Shown here: in pieces, positions 8,390-17,378 of the stretch | Layout: every line of letters begins with the position of its first letter | Position numbering within the stretch: the stretch's first letter is position 1 | NCBI RefSeq assembly: GCF_002377905.1 | Contig: NZ_DFQS01000060.1 | Coordinates: forward strand, 1 to 40,970 | DNA: 40,970 nt | Direction: 5' to 3' | Origin: Psychrobacter sp. UBA3483 | GTDB taxonomy: Bacteria; Pseudomonadota; Gammaproteobacteria; Pseudomonadales; Moraxellaceae | Made by a program: the position numbers and the translations under genes | Notes under the pieces: generated by a model | Databases searched by the model: none | What the model was told of the DNA's origin: nothing | The model's input: the letters and a program-made list of their open reading frames with translations, nothing else

Positions 8390-9013
8390 ATGATTTTGAT
8401 GATCGATAATTACGACAGCTTTACCTACAATATTGTACAGTACTTCGGTGAGTTGCAGCAGGACATCAGAGTTTGGTACAACGATAAAATCAGTATTGAT
8501 GAGATTAAAGCCCTTGCGCCAGATGCCATTGTCATTGGTCCCGGCCCCTGTGACCCTGACCGCGCCGGTATCTCGTTAGAAGTGATTGAAACGTTTAAAG
8601 GTATTATCCCGATATTAGGTATTTGCTTGGGTCATCAGGCAATCGGCCAAGCCTTTGGCGGCAAAATCGTCAAAGCAAGCGAGGTCATGCATGGGCGTTT
8701 ATCGGCCATTTATCATGACGAACAAGGGGTGTTTGTCAACTTGCCCAATCCGGTACAATTTACCCGTTATCATTCACTGGTGATTGAGCAAGCAAGTTTA
8801 CCAGAATGCCTTGAGGTTAGCGCTTGGACGCAAAATACTAATGGCGATAGTGAGGAAATCATGGGCATTCGCCACCGCGAGTTTGCCATTGAGGGCGTAC
8901 AGTTTCATCCTGAGTCGATTTTAAGTGAAGCCGGTTATCAGCTGCTGAATAATTTTTTACAAATGCATCAGTTAGCAGTATTGCCTACAAATGAGCTGCC
9001 ACAAGTAGGCTAG
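8390..9013 (+). CDS. trpG: Anthranilate synthase component II (glutamine amidotransferase)
   Basis: Supplies ammonia from glutamine to TrpE for anthranilate synthesis from chorismate. The 207 aa form a class I amidotransferase domain with the nucleophile in GICLGHQAIGQAFGG (C79) and the His/Glu pair in VQFHPES (H173, E175). The oxyanion region GPGPCDPDRAG is also present. The N-terminus MILMIDNYDSFTYNIVQYFG is the family start and fixes the ATG, although no ribosome site is visible. Instead a 14-bp repeat ladder abuts the start. trpE is not in this window. A PabA role shared with folate synthesis is possible, as in other proteobacteria. It heads a trpG-trpD-trpC cluster. Confidence 0.95.
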   Translation: MILMIDNYDSFTYNIVQYFGELQQDIRVWYNDKISIDEIKALAPDAIVIGPGPCDPDRAGISLEVIETFKGIIPILGICLGHQAIGQAFGGKIVKASEVMHGRLSAIYHDEQGVFVNLPNPVQFTRYHSLVIEQASLPECLEVSAWTQNTNGDSEEIMGIRHREFAIEGVQFHPESILSEAGYQLLNNFLQMHQLAVLPTNELPQVG

Positions 9014-9060
9014 CTGTCTTAGACATGGCTGCTTTAAAAAACGAATCTTCAAGAAACAAT

Positions 9061-9091
9061 GTTTTAAAAAATGCGCTCTATTTTTTAAAAC
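9061..9091. repeat. Perfect AT-only inverted repeat between trpG and trpD
   Basis: GTTTTAAAAAAT (9061-9072) and ATTTTTTAAAAC (9080-9091) are perfect 12-bp inverted arms around GCGCTCT. The RNA hairpin would be A-U rich. It could act as a weak attenuating or processing element in the trp message. Confidence 0.6.
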
Positions 9092-9139
9092 CATTAATTT
9101 ATATGACAATTATAAAAGATAATAATAAGTGAGAATATC

Positions 9140-10294
9140 ATGACCGCTGCCACTATGCAGGATAACAAATCAATTATGAATCAAGATAAACAAAACCTGC
9201 AAAATGCTGAGAGCATCAATCAGCTGCCAGATGAGAGTATTCATAAGCTTCTGACCACCGCGCTAGGCAGGATTTTTCAGCATATTGATTTGACCTTTGA
9301 TGAGATGTATCAAGTCATGCTCATTATTATGCAAGGCAGATGTAGCGATGCCATGATGGGCGCGATTTTGACGGGTCTGCGTATGAAAGGCGAATCAATC
9401 GACGAGATTACGGCGTCAGCGAGTGCGATGCGTGACTTAGCCGCTAATATCAACCCCAGAGACTGTCATTATATGGTCGATATCGTTGGTACTGGTGGCG
9501 ATGGTGCTAACTTATTTAACGTATCCACAGCCGCAGCCTTGGTGGCAGCCGCAGCAGGGGCGCAAGTTGCGAAGCATGGTAACCGCGGCGTTTCAACCAA
9601 ATCTGGTAGCTCAGACTTGCTTGAGCAAGCTGGTATTAGCCTAACCTTAACACCAGAGCAAGCGCAGCAGTGTATCGAAAACCAAGGGATTGGTTTCTTA
9701 TTTGCGCCCAACCACCATAGCGCGATGCGTTACGCCAATCCGGTACGCCGTGAGCTAAAAGCGCGGACGATTTTTAATATCTTAGGTCCACTGACCAACC
9801 CTGCTGGTACGCCAAATCTCGTCATCGGCGTCTTTACCGCGCAGTTATGTGAGCCTTTAGCAAAAGTGATGAAAAATCTGGGCGCGCGCCATGTGATGGT
9901 GGTCGGTGCCAAAGACGGTTTAGATGAAATCAGTCTTGCGACCTCGACCACAGTAGCTGAGTTAAAAGACGGTGAAATCTCTGTTTATGAGATGATGCCA
10001 GAAGATGCCGGCGTCGAGTCACAAACCTTAATTGGCCTTGATGTAGATTCTCCAGCCCAAAGCCTTGAGCTGATTCGTGCCGCTTTATCAGGTGCAGATA
10101 CCACCGACCGCGCTGTCCTAAAAGCTCGTGATATGATTGCCTTAAATGCCGGTGCGGCGATATATACCGCAGGACTTGCCAGCAACTATCCGAATGGCGT
10201 GAGCCGCGCCCAAAAAGTCATTCAAAATGGTGACGCCTTGATTAAGCTTGATGACTTAGCCAAATATACGCAGCAATTAGCTGACCAAGCTTAA
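9140..10294 (+). CDS. trpD: Anthranilate phosphoribosyltransferase
   Basis: Transfers the phosphoribosyl group of PRPP to anthranilate, the second committed step of tryptophan synthesis. Family motifs are the PRPP/Mg site GTGGDG (117-122) followed by ANLFNVST, then KHGNRGVSTKSGSSDLLEQ, and NPVRRELKARTIFNILGPLT. At 384 aa it exceeds the usual 340 or so. The excess lies in a polar N-terminal tail before HKLLTTALGRIF. Internal ATGs at codons 6 and 13 are alternative starts. The ATG used here follows GTGAG at modest spacing. It lies 126 bp after trpG and 129 bp before trpC, with an AT-only inverted repeat in the first gap. Confidence 0.95.
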   Translation: MTAATMQDNKSIMNQDKQNLQNAESINQLPDESIHKLLTTALGRIFQHIDLTFDEMYQVMLIIMQGRCSDAMMGAILTGLRMKGESIDEITASASAMRDLAANINPRDCHYMVDIVGTGGDGANLFNVSTAAALVAAAAGAQVAKHGNRGVSTKSGSSDLLEQAGISLTLTPEQAQQCIENQGIGFLFAPNHHSAMRYANPVRRELKARTIFNILGPLTNPAGTPNLVIGVFTAQLCEPLAKVMKNLGARHVMVVGAKDGLDEISLATSTTVAELKDGEISVYEMMPEDAGVESQTLIGLDVDSPAQSLELIRAALSGADTTDRAVLKARDMIALNAGAAIYTAGLASNYPNGVSRAQKVIQNGDALIKLDDLAKYTQQLADQA

Positions 10295-10423
10295 TAAACT
10301 AAATGCCTAAAATTAATAAAAAATACGTGGCTCATAACCTTGTTAATCGCAACTATTTATGCAGCCTTAATTTATTTGCCTAATTATTACCCTAATTTTT
10401 TTACTAAATAACGGAATATAGAC

Positions 10424-11305
10424 ATGACCGCCAAGCCAAAATCAGACACCGCGATTCCTTCAGTGTTGCAGCGTATCGTTGCTACAAAGCACGAGGAAGT
10501 TGTCACTGCTCGTGCGGCAGTATCGCTTGAGGCATTAAAATCGCAAGCCACCGCTGATACAAAGCCCCGTCGCGGTTTTGCCAATGCTTTACGCAGCGCT
10601 GATATTGGTGTCATTGCGGAGATTAAAAAAGCCTCGCCGTCTAAAGGTATTATCAATCATAACTTTGAGCCTGCGCTATTTGCCAAGCAATATGAGCAAG
10701 CCGGTGCCAGTTGTTTATCAGTACTCACCGACCGTGACTATTTCCAAGGTGATGACAGCTACTTAATCCAAGCCCGTGAGTCTTGCAATTTGCCGATATT
10801 GCGCAAAGATTTTATGGTAGATATTTATCAGATTTACCAATCTTATTTGATGGGCGCTGATTGTATCTTATTGATTATGGCCTGTCTTGATAACGCGCAA
10901 GTACAAGAGCTGCATGCGCTAAGCATTGAGCTGGGTATGGATGTGTTGATTGAAGTTCATACAGCAGGTGAGCTTGAGCGCGCGCTACAACTGCCACGCT
11001 CAGCGCACAATATCTACGGTATCAATAATCGCGACTTAAATACTTTTGATGTCGACTTGCAGACTACGCTCGAGCTAAAAAACATACTAATCGAAGCCTT
11101 AGCAGCTGACGTTGATAACAGTATGCGGTTACCAAAGACGTCGCCACTGATTGTCACCGAAAGCGGCATTCATAGCAGCGACGATATTCGTTTGATGCTC
11201 AATCATAATATTCAGCACTTCTTAATCGGTGAGCAATTTATGAAAACCGATCATCCAGGGCAAGCGTTACAATCCTTACTTGCGAGCGTCGCAGCACAAG
11301 CGTAA
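10424..11305 (+). CDS. trpC: Indole-3-glycerol phosphate synthase
   Basis: Closes the indole ring from carboxyphenylaminodeoxyribulose phosphate. The 293 aa form a TIM barrel with the standard signatures. These are LQRIVATKHEEV at the N-terminus, VIAEIKKASPSKGII (catalytic lysine region), YFQGDDSYL, LPILRKDFMVDIYQIYQS, MDVLIEVHTAGEL, GINNRDLNTFDVDL and IVTESGIHS. It is not fused to TrpF, unlike the E. coli enzyme. GGA precedes the ATG. An insert of about ten residues (LAADVDNSMRLPKT) separates the asparagine strand from the ESGI motif. It is third in the trpGDC cluster and followed after 77 bp by an Smr gene on the same strand. Confidence 0.97.
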   Translation: MTAKPKSDTAIPSVLQRIVATKHEEVVTARAAVSLEALKSQATADTKPRRGFANALRSADIGVIAEIKKASPSKGIINHNFEPALFAKQYEQAGASCLSVLTDRDYFQGDDSYLIQARESCNLPILRKDFMVDIYQIYQSYLMGADCILLIMACLDNAQVQELHALSIELGMDVLIEVHTAGELERALQLPRSAHNIYGINNRDLNTFDVDLQTTLELKNILIEALAADVDNSMRLPKTSPLIVTESGIHSSDDIRLMLNHNIQHFLIGEQFMKTDHPGQALQSLLASVAAQA

Positions 11306-11382
11306 AGTAAGCTCATTCGATTTTTATCTATGATATAAACCATTAAGACACTCATTCACTAACCAACGATACGTTAACTATT

Positions 11383-12114
11383 ATGTCAAATTCTCTATTT
11401 TCAAAAGAAATGCAAGACCAACTAAAAGAGCTTAAAGGGCAACTGAGTAAAGGTCGCGACACCAACTCAGTAGATGGCGACAATGAAAAGCCAACCGAAC
11501 CTGTCTCGCTATTGACCCAAAAACAAGTCAAAAAAACGGTCAAGCAATTAGATAGCGAACATATCGACGACGATAAAGTACTATTCATGCAAGCAATGCA
11601 TGGTGTCACTCAGCTCGAAGACAAAAACGTGCGCTCTCCTGCCAATGCCTCTAAAGCTGGTAAACCCGACGCCGCAACATTATCAAAACGCGCTGCCGCT
11701 CAAGGTAGTGAAATGGGTGATTTGGGCGCAGGTTTATCAGATATGCAAGCACTATTAAATCCTGTCGCCGGCGAAGCCTATTTGTCCTATAAACAGCCTA
11801 CCCTACAAAACAAGATTTTTACCCAACTAAAACAAGGCAAACTGCGCTGGTATGATGCGGTGGACATTCATGGCTGCACCATCGAAGAAGCACGCGAAGC
11901 AATGACCCAACTGCTCAGTCAAGCCAAGCAAAACAATGAAACTGTGGTAAAAATCGTCCACGGTAAAGGTTCTGAGGCTATTTTAAAAACCTGCGTCAAT
12001 GGTTGGCTACGTCAACTGCCAGAAGTATTGGCATTTAGCTCGGCGCCACCAAAAGATGGCGGTAATGGTGCGGTACTAGTACTGCTAAAAAAGACCAAAA
12101 CCGATAAAGAATAA
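11383..12114 (+). CDS. Smr-domain protein
   Basis: A 243-aa protein with a low-complexity, charged N-terminal half and a C-terminal Smr domain (about residues 158-238). The domain motifs are VDIHGCTIEEAREAM (the LDLHG-type motif), VVKIVHGKGSEAILKTCVNG (the HGKG motif) and a terminal GAVLVLLKK strand. Stand-alone Smr proteins such as E. coli SmrA and SmrB are nucleases; SmrB cleaves mRNA at collided ribosomes. The N-terminal segment resembles the extension of SmrA/B-type proteins, but I cannot assign it to one of them. It lies downstream of trpC without an intervening terminator and ends at a strong one. Co-transcription is therefore likely, although no functional link is apparent. Confidence 0.88.
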   Translation: MSNSLFSKEMQDQLKELKGQLSKGRDTNSVDGDNEKPTEPVSLLTQKQVKKTVKQLDSEHIDDDKVLFMQAMHGVTQLEDKNVRSPANASKAGKPDAATLSKRAAAQGSEMGDLGAGLSDMQALLNPVAGEAYLSYKQPTLQNKIFTQLKQGKLRWYDAVDIHGCTIEEAREAMTQLLSQAKQNNETVVKIVHGKGSEAILKTCVNGWLRQLPEVLAFSSAPPKDGGNGAVLVLLKKTKTDKE

Positions 12115-12129
12115 AATTATAGCTCGAAA

Positions 12130-12162
12130 AAAAAGGACTGCCACCATGCAGTCCTTTTTTAT
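12130..12162 (+). terminator. Intrinsic terminator after the Smr gene
   Basis: AAAAAGGACTGC and GCAGTCCTTTTTT form a stem around a six-base loop, followed by a T run. It closes the trpGDC-smr stretch. Confidence 0.9.
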
Positions 12163-12251
12163 ATCAAAGATTTACCTTCTCGTTTTGTAGTCGTACTTTG
12201 ATAAATCTTCCTATCATTTTGCTGCCTATTTTTTAGTGAGCGATTTTCTCT

Positions 12252-12884
12252 ATGAATATACAAACCATCGAAAATAAACAAGAATTACAAGCACATATCA
12301 ATGCTTTGATTGCTCTCGAGCCAAAATTTGCGCCTGTTTATGCGCAAGTTGGCCTGCCTGATTTACGCCATAAGGCGGGCGGCTTTACGCAAATAATGAG
12401 AGCGATGGTTGGGCAACAGCTATCAGTCGCGGCGGCAGCTAGTATATGGCAACGCTTGGTGGATAAAGGATTAACAACACCGATGGCCATTCAGGCAGCG
12501 ACAGACGAGGATTTACGGGCGCAAGGGCTATCTAAGCAAAAAACTCGTTATACGCGCTCTTTGGTCGAGCACAATATAGATTTTGCTGCCTTAGAAACCC
12601 TACCCGATGAAGAAGTTATTAACACTCTGACGGCTGTTATCGGTATTGGGCGCTGGACCGCTGAGATGTATCTGCTGTTTTCATTACAGCGCGCTGACGT
12701 GCTGGCAGTCGATGATTTGGCGATTAAAGTTGCAGCGATGGAATTGTTAGATTTAGAAGAGCGCCCAACGCCAAAACAATTAAAAAACCTGACTCACGAT
12801 TGGTCGCCGCATCGTAGCGCTGCCAGCTTATTGCTATGGCAATACTATGGTTTTTTACGTCAAAAAACGGCTATCCCTTTATAA
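12252..12884 (+). CDS. DNA-3-methyladenine glycosylase II-like (HhH-GPD) protein
   Basis: A base-excision repair glycosylase for alkylated purines. The 210 aa match the compact AlkA/MAG type lacking the N-terminal AlkA domain. The helix-hairpin-helix is visible as LTAVIGIGRWTAEMYLLFSL. It is followed by the conserved aspartate region ADVLAVDDLAIKVA, where the catalytic Asp is expected. An upstream helix carries QIMRAMVGQQLSVAAAASIW, and WSPHRSAASLLLW is the typical C-terminal motif. The gene stands alone after a terminator and is convergent with the mechanosensitive channel gene. Substrate range cannot be told from sequence. Confidence 0.92.
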   Translation: MNIQTIENKQELQAHINALIALEPKFAPVYAQVGLPDLRHKAGGFTQIMRAMVGQQLSVAAAASIWQRLVDKGLTTPMAIQAATDEDLRAQGLSKQKTRYTRSLVEHNIDFAALETLPDEEVINTLTAVIGIGRWTAEMYLLFSLQRADVLAVDDLAIKVAAMELLDLEERPTPKQLKNLTHDWSPHRSAASLLLWQYYGFLRQKTAIPL

Positions 12885-12942
12885 ACCATACGTTTATAAA
12901 AAAACGCTCAATAAACCTTAAGCAAAATCACCACACAAAACA

Positions 12943-14916
12943 TTAAGGCTGATTCCAAATTGAAAAACCAAATTTCTTTTTGGCGTGTTTAAACTTACCT
13001 TTTTTTAATAGACGATGTTTATGCTTTTGTATTTTTTGCTTTTTAGTGGTTTCTTTACGAGCATCTTTCTCACTCGTCGCACTGTCAGCGTTTTTATTTA
13101 AATCAAGCGCCTTTTTCTCATTGTCGGTATCGTTATTGTCAGTACCGTTATTGCCATCAGTTTCTGCTTCACTCGCATCGCCTGCGTCCACGGCTTCGTT
13201 TATCATATCATCGGTCACAGTTTCTAGCTGAGGTTGCGGCTCAAGCTCAGCCTGATTGACAATCAGCTGCTGGGTCGGCAGCGCATGCTCGACATCGTAT
13301 TTTTTCACAAGGGTCAACACATCGACCAACAAGTCATCTTGCTTACGATAAAACTCTATCGAGTCGACAGCATTAATATAAGCGCGCAGTTGAATCACGT
13401 AACAGTCTTGGCGCAGCTCCGAAATATTGGCCTGATTCCACTCTTGGTTGGTCAGCTCATGCTCGTCCAAAAATTGATCTAATTTTTTGACCATCTTAAA
13501 GACAACATCAATATCCGCATTGCGTTTGATATATAAGTTATGCAAGAAATGAAACATATCCCGCGAGGTATAGTTTTCAATTTGCATCGATGAAAAATCA
13601 CTATTAGGCACCGTCACAATCGTCCGGTTCAGCGTGCGTACCCGTGATGAACGAATACCAATATCAATAACTGTACCTGCTTGATTGCCGAAGCTACAGT
13701 AGTCGCCGATGCGGACTGGTGAATCTGCTACCACCACCACACTACCGACCAAGTTTTCAATCGTCTTTTGCGCACCCAGTGCCAAGGCTAAACCACCGAC
13801 CCCTAATGCCGCAATCCCCGTGGTCAAGTCAAATCCTAAATTCCCAAAAATGACAATAACGGCAAAGATTAATAACAGCGCTTTGACCACCTTGCGCATC
13901 AAACCTAAGATAGAAACCCGCTCGGTATAGTTTTTCTTATAACTTAAATTGACCGCACGGGTAAATATAGAATCAATAACCCGCAGTAATAGCCATGTCG
14001 TTGCCACCCAAGAGGCTATGTCGGTAAAGCGTTTAATCGGTTCACGCAGTGTCACTGATATACCGGCATAAACCATAACTTCGGACAATATCAGCGCCGT
14101 GATAACGACGGTCAGCGGCAATACCACATTATTAGGTAGCGGTAAGGTCTCACCCCGCAGGCGAGGATAAATCAGCTTCAATAAATAATAGAGCAGCCAA
14201 ACCACGATGTAAGTGAGGATAAAACTGCTGACAATAATGGTTAACGCTGCAAATATATCGGAAATCTGATAGCCAAATAGCTTTTTACCATCTAATGAAT
14301 CAATGGTGTAGCGCGAAACCAGCGTTGGCTGATAGTTTTCTATCACTTCTGGTATCGAGCTCAATGTATCATTTGAAAACTGCCAATACTGCTCGCCTTG
14401 TTTAGAGACGACCCTTTCGAGAACCAGTGGCACGCTTTTATCACCGATATTAATCACGCCGACGTTTTCTTGGCTTGGCGGTAGCTGATCGCTTAGATTA
14501 CCCTCGGGCGTATTGTTAATTTGCAAATCGGGCTGAAAACGTCCACCCGCATCGAGTGCTTGCTTAAATTGGCGTACAACGGTGGTTGGATTATCAGATT
14601 TGGATAAATTTAGATAATTGCTGGCCAGCAGATAGTCGTTATCGCCCAACGCCTTAATAAAGCCTTGTACGGTATGGCGCGGCGTGTCACGTCCGAAAGA
14701 ATCTGGTGTCGATGTGTTGACCACCTCTTCAGTTTGACCACCGACGCCCAATATGCTGGCTTCGGCAGCAAGCGCATTATGTGAAAAAATGACGCTTAAT
14801 GCACTCACTATCATCGCAAACAAAAACACCGTTATGATAAGCGGCGTTTTTATTTTTAAAGATGTAAATGATGCAGATATCGCAGTACGAGCACTCAGAT
14901 GACGCTGAATAGACAA
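12943..14916 (-). CDS. MscS-family mechanosensitive ion channel
   Basis: Osmotic safety-valve channel of the inner membrane. Using the TTG at 14916, which follows AAGAGG by six bases, the product is 657 aa. An upstream in-frame GTG at 14994 lacks a ribosome site and lies inside a plausible promoter. A signal-like hydrophobic segment (24-51) ends in ALA. A periplasmic domain of about 170 residues follows, then transmembrane segments near 222-247, 263-285, 300-318 and 340-360. The glycine/alanine pore helix is TTGIAALGVGGLALALGAQK, followed by the MscS beta domain (VRIGDYCSFGNQAGTVIDIG, VTVPNSDF). The C-terminal tail of about 110 residues is acidic and then very lysine-rich. The length is intermediate between MscS and MscK. 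Confidence 0.92.
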   Translation of the reverse strand: MSIQRHLSARTAISASFTSLKIKTPLIITVFLFAMIVSALSVIFSHNALAAEASILGVGGQTEEVVNTSTPDSFGRDTPRHTVQGFIKALGDNDYLLASNYLNLSKSDNPTTVVRQFKQALDAGGRFQPDLQINNTPEGNLSDQLPPSQENVGVINIGDKSVPLVLERVVSKQGEQYWQFSNDTLSSIPEVIENYQPTLVSRYTIDSLDGKKLFGYQISDIFAALTIIVSSFILTYIVVWLLYYLLKLIYPRLRGETLPLPNNVVLPLTVVITALILSEVMVYAGISVTLREPIKRFTDIASWVATTWLLLRVIDSIFTRAVNLSYKKNYTERVSILGLMRKVVKALLLIFAVIVIFGNLGFDLTTGIAALGVGGLALALGAQKTIENLVGSVVVVADSPVRIGDYCSFGNQAGTVIDIGIRSSRVRTLNRTIVTVPNSDFSSMQIENYTSRDMFHFLHNLYIKRNADIDVVFKMVKKLDQFLDEHELTNQEWNQANISELRQDCYVIQLRAYINAVDSIEFYRKQDDLLVDVLTLVKKYDVEHALPTQQLIVNQAELEPQPQLETVTDDMINEAVDAGDASEAETDGNNGTDNNDTDNEKKALDLNKNADSATSEKDARKETTKKQKIQKHKHRLLKKGKFKHAKKKFGFSIWNQP

Positions 14917-14970
14917 AACAAACCTCTTAACTTTATGAATGGCAGCACAAAAAAATAAATGAAATTTGCC

Positions 14971-14999
14971 ACTATAATAGCAATTATTAATCACAGCAA
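14971..14999 (-). promoter_or_regulatory. Putative promoter of the MscS-family gene
   Basis: On the minus strand, TTGCTG (14999-14994) and TATAGT (14976-14971) are 17 bp apart. It would start transcription about 50 nt before the TTG start at 14916. Confidence 0.4.
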
Positions 15000-15307
15000 T
15001 GCGTTTGATTGCATGTTTTTATTACTGTTTAAAATAGCGCTTGCCTTTGATGCAGTTGATGCTCATTGAAAGAGCTAAAAAAATACTAGAGATAGCAAAG
15101 CAACCTAGACAAACTCCTCGTTCATCATGAGCACCACTCAGCGTATGCTGAATAAATATTAGGACAAAGTGGTTTATAAGTGTGCTGGTTTTATAGATAA
15201 TAAGCGTATGTAATCTTCATATAACTTTTTGTAACTTTTTGATTTTAGGCTTTCGCTTCTGTAACTTTTTACTTTGTTTAATTTGTCATTCAACTTTGGA
15301 ATTCAAT
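15000..15307. other. Intergenic region between the divergent mscS-like gene and TonB receptor
   Basis: No gene was found. The notable content is a set of TAACTTTTT copies starting at 15222, 15232 and 15262, in steps of 10 and 30 bp, just ahead of the TonB receptor. No cobalamin riboswitch B12 box could be recognised. Confidence 0.5.
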
Positions 15308-17242
15308 ATGGCTTTATCACGTTCATCTTCGACCACCTATCTGCGGTTATGTATCTTAAGTGCTTTAGGCGTATGTGCTATGAGTGCCACAGCAGCGACT
15401 GTTGATAGTAGCGTTATCAATCACAGCGAGCTGCCACAAATTGAGCTTGATAAAATTGTCGTGACGGCGACGCGGACGCCAACTAAGACCAGTAATGTCA
15501 TTGCCCAAACTCGGGTGATTGACAATGAGGAATTGCAGCGTTATCAAGGTCAGACAGTGACTGACGTATTAAAGAATCAGCCTGGTATTAATATCACACA
15601 AAGTGGCGGTATGGGCACAGCCAGTAATTTTTATATGCGCGGTTTTGATAGCAAGCAAGTCTTGGTGATTATCGATGGGATACGCTATGGCTCTATCTCT
15701 TTAGGTAGCCCTTCTCTAAATCTATTATCAGCAGATCAACTGGATCGTATTGAGATTTTATACGGCGCTTCAGGTTCTAGTATTTATGGTTCTGATGCCA
15801 TGGGCGGTGTCATTCAAATCTTTACTAAGGGCAATAATGTAGAACAATCCAATGTGTCTACGACTGTTGGTTATGGCAGTAATAATCACTACCAAGTCGG
15901 TGTCACAGGTCAGCTTAAAAATGCTACTTCATCATTAAGCTTGGGTGTGAGTCGAAATGAAACAGACGGCTTTAACGTAATTGCCAATAGTAACTCGGCT
16001 GACTATAACGCTGATGATGACGGCTTTAAATCTACCAATGCCAGTTTGGCATTGCAGCATAAACTTTCAGACTCGCTGAGCGCGGGATTGAGTGCCTTGT
16101 ATACTGACTCTACCACTGATATTGACTCAGCAGGAAATGCGTTTCCAAATGCTTATTCAGATCAAAAAAATGGCAGTGCCAATGCTTATCTTCAATATAA
16201 AACGCCTTTGACGGTCAGTAAGCTTAGTTACGGTCAAAGTATTGATAAATCGACTTCTCATGATGCCAATTCTATTAACTATCAAGAAGGCAGCCAGTAC
16301 GATACCACCCAAGAGCAGGCGCGATTAGAAACCAGTATCAACGCGCAACCTGGTACTGTAATTATTGGCGCAGAATGGTTGTCACAAAAACTAGACGCCT
16401 CAGATGTTTTAGATTTTTCAGGTTATCCTGATCCTGCCGTGCAAACCCCTTATAATCCTGACGACAGAACGGTTAAAAGTGCGTTTGTTGGTTATCAATT
16501 GGCGGACACTTATTACGACCTACAAGCCAATTACCGCGTAGATGACAACTCGCAGTATGGTAATGAGAGCACCTATAATTTAGGAGCAGCTATACGTCCA
16601 TTAGCGGGTATGCGAATTGGTGCTAACTATGCCACAGGTTTTCGTGCACCAACGTTTAATGACTTATACTGGCCGGGTTTTAGCAACCCCAACCTTAAAC
16701 CCGAAAGAACGAAAAACACCGAAGTATTCGTTGAATACGCAAATGAGGCTCAAACGTCACGATTAACAGGCTATTATACCGATGCAGAAGACTTGATTTC
16801 TAATGCAGCAAATATCAGTGAAGCGAAAATTAAAGGGTTAAGTTTGACCTCAGACTGGAATATGAATGACTTTATCTTTGGTCTTGGCTATGACTACTTA
16901 GATGCGAAGGACAAAACCGCAAACAGTGCTAACTATGATCAACAGCTTGCCTATCGTCCTAAAAACAGCGGTTTAATTTATATCGGTTATCAGCAACCGA
17001 CGTTCGATGTTCGCCTCGAAGCCAAACATACCGATGATAGATTGACAGCAGAAAACAATAAACTTGATAGCTATACCCTGCTTAATTTGAGCGGCGCAGT
17101 TTATATCAACCCTAATCTTCGCGCTAACTTGCGGGTAGATAATATCACTGATGAGGATTATACCCTTGCCAGCCAATTCGGTAACGAATACGCCACAGAA
17201 GGCACCAGCTATTTCGGCTCACTCACCTATAACTGGTTTTAA
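15308..17242 (+). CDS. TonB-dependent outer-membrane receptor, BtuB-like
   Basis: An energy-coupled outer-membrane transporter of 644 aa. The ATG at 15308 is chosen because it directly precedes a standard signal peptide (residues 1-30, ending ATAA). A longer reading from a TTG at 15239 has no support. A TonB box LDKIVVTAT lies at 47-55. The plug follows with VTDVLKNQPGINITQSGG, FYMRGFDSKQVLVIIDGIRY, and IEILYGASGSSIYGSDAMGG. The barrel ends in LTYNWF with the C-terminal aromatic expected for BAM recognition. The plug most resembles BtuB (vitamin B12), and the size also fits. Without a cobalamin riboswitch or neighbouring B12 genes the substrate remains open. The gene is a single unit with its own terminator. 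Confidence 0.9.
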   Translation: MALSRSSSTTYLRLCILSALGVCAMSATAATVDSSVINHSELPQIELDKIVVTATRTPTKTSNVIAQTRVIDNEELQRYQGQTVTDVLKNQPGINITQSGGMGTASNFYMRGFDSKQVLVIIDGIRYGSISLGSPSLNLLSADQLDRIEILYGASGSSIYGSDAMGGVIQIFTKGNNVEQSNVSTTVGYGSNNHYQVGVTGQLKNATSSLSLGVSRNETDGFNVIANSNSADYNADDDGFKSTNASLALQHKLSDSLSAGLSALYTDSTTDIDSAGNAFPNAYSDQKNGSANAYLQYKTPLTVSKLSYGQSIDKSTSHDANSINYQEGSQYDTTQEQARLETSINAQPGTVIIGAEWLSQKLDASDVLDFSGYPDPAVQTPYNPDDRTVKSAFVGYQLADTYYDLQANYRVDDNSQYGNESTYNLGAAIRPLAGMRIGANYATGFRAPTFNDLYWPGFSNPNLKPERTKNTEVFVEYANEAQTSRLTGYYTDAEDLISNAANISEAKIKGLSLTSDWNMNDFIFGLGYDYLDAKDKTANSANYDQQLAYRPKNSGLIYIGYQQPTFDVRLEAKHTDDRLTAENNKLDSYTLLNLSGAVYINPNLRANLRVDNITDEDYTLASQFGNEYATEGTSYFGSLTYNWF

Positions 17243-17281
17243 GCTTATTTGGTAAAAATTAGAACTTATATATAAATAATC

Positions 17282-17308
17282 AAGGCTATCGATCGATGGC
17301 CTTTTTTA
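17282..17308 (+). terminator. Intrinsic terminator after the TonB receptor
   Basis: AAGGCTATCG and CGATGGCCTT pair (one G-U), followed by TTTT. It isolates the receptor from the downstream SAH riboswitch. Confidence 0.75.
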
Positions 17309-17343
17309 TGACGCAAGCACTTACGATTTTCCGCAGCCAATAG

Positions 17344-17372
17344 GTGACAAATTAATCACCATCAATTACAAT
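17344..17372 (+). promoter_or_regulatory. Sigma-70 promoter of ahcY-metF
   Basis: GTGACA (17344-17349) and TACAAT (17367-17372) each match the consensus at 5 of 6 bases and are exactly 17 bp apart. The predicted start near 17379 coincides with the first bases of the SAH aptamer. Confidence 0.7.
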
Positions 17373-17378
17373 AACGAC

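Noticed and set aside
12980..13930. Several open frames antisense to the MscS-family gene
   Set aside because: They are shadows of a well-supported gene with recognisable channel motifs on the minus strand.
14917..14994. GTG start of the MscS-family protein 26 codons upstream
   Set aside because: It has no ribosome site and overlaps a plausible promoter. The TTG at 14916 has AAGAGG at correct spacing. Not excluded absolutely.
15000..15307. Cobalamin riboswitch upstream of the BtuB-like receptor
   Set aside because: No B12-box-like core or characteristic paired regions could be recognised.
15239..15307. N-terminal extension of the TonB receptor from a TTG codon
   Set aside because: A normal signal peptide begins at the ATG at 15308. 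The extension has no ribosome site and lies in a T-rich leader.
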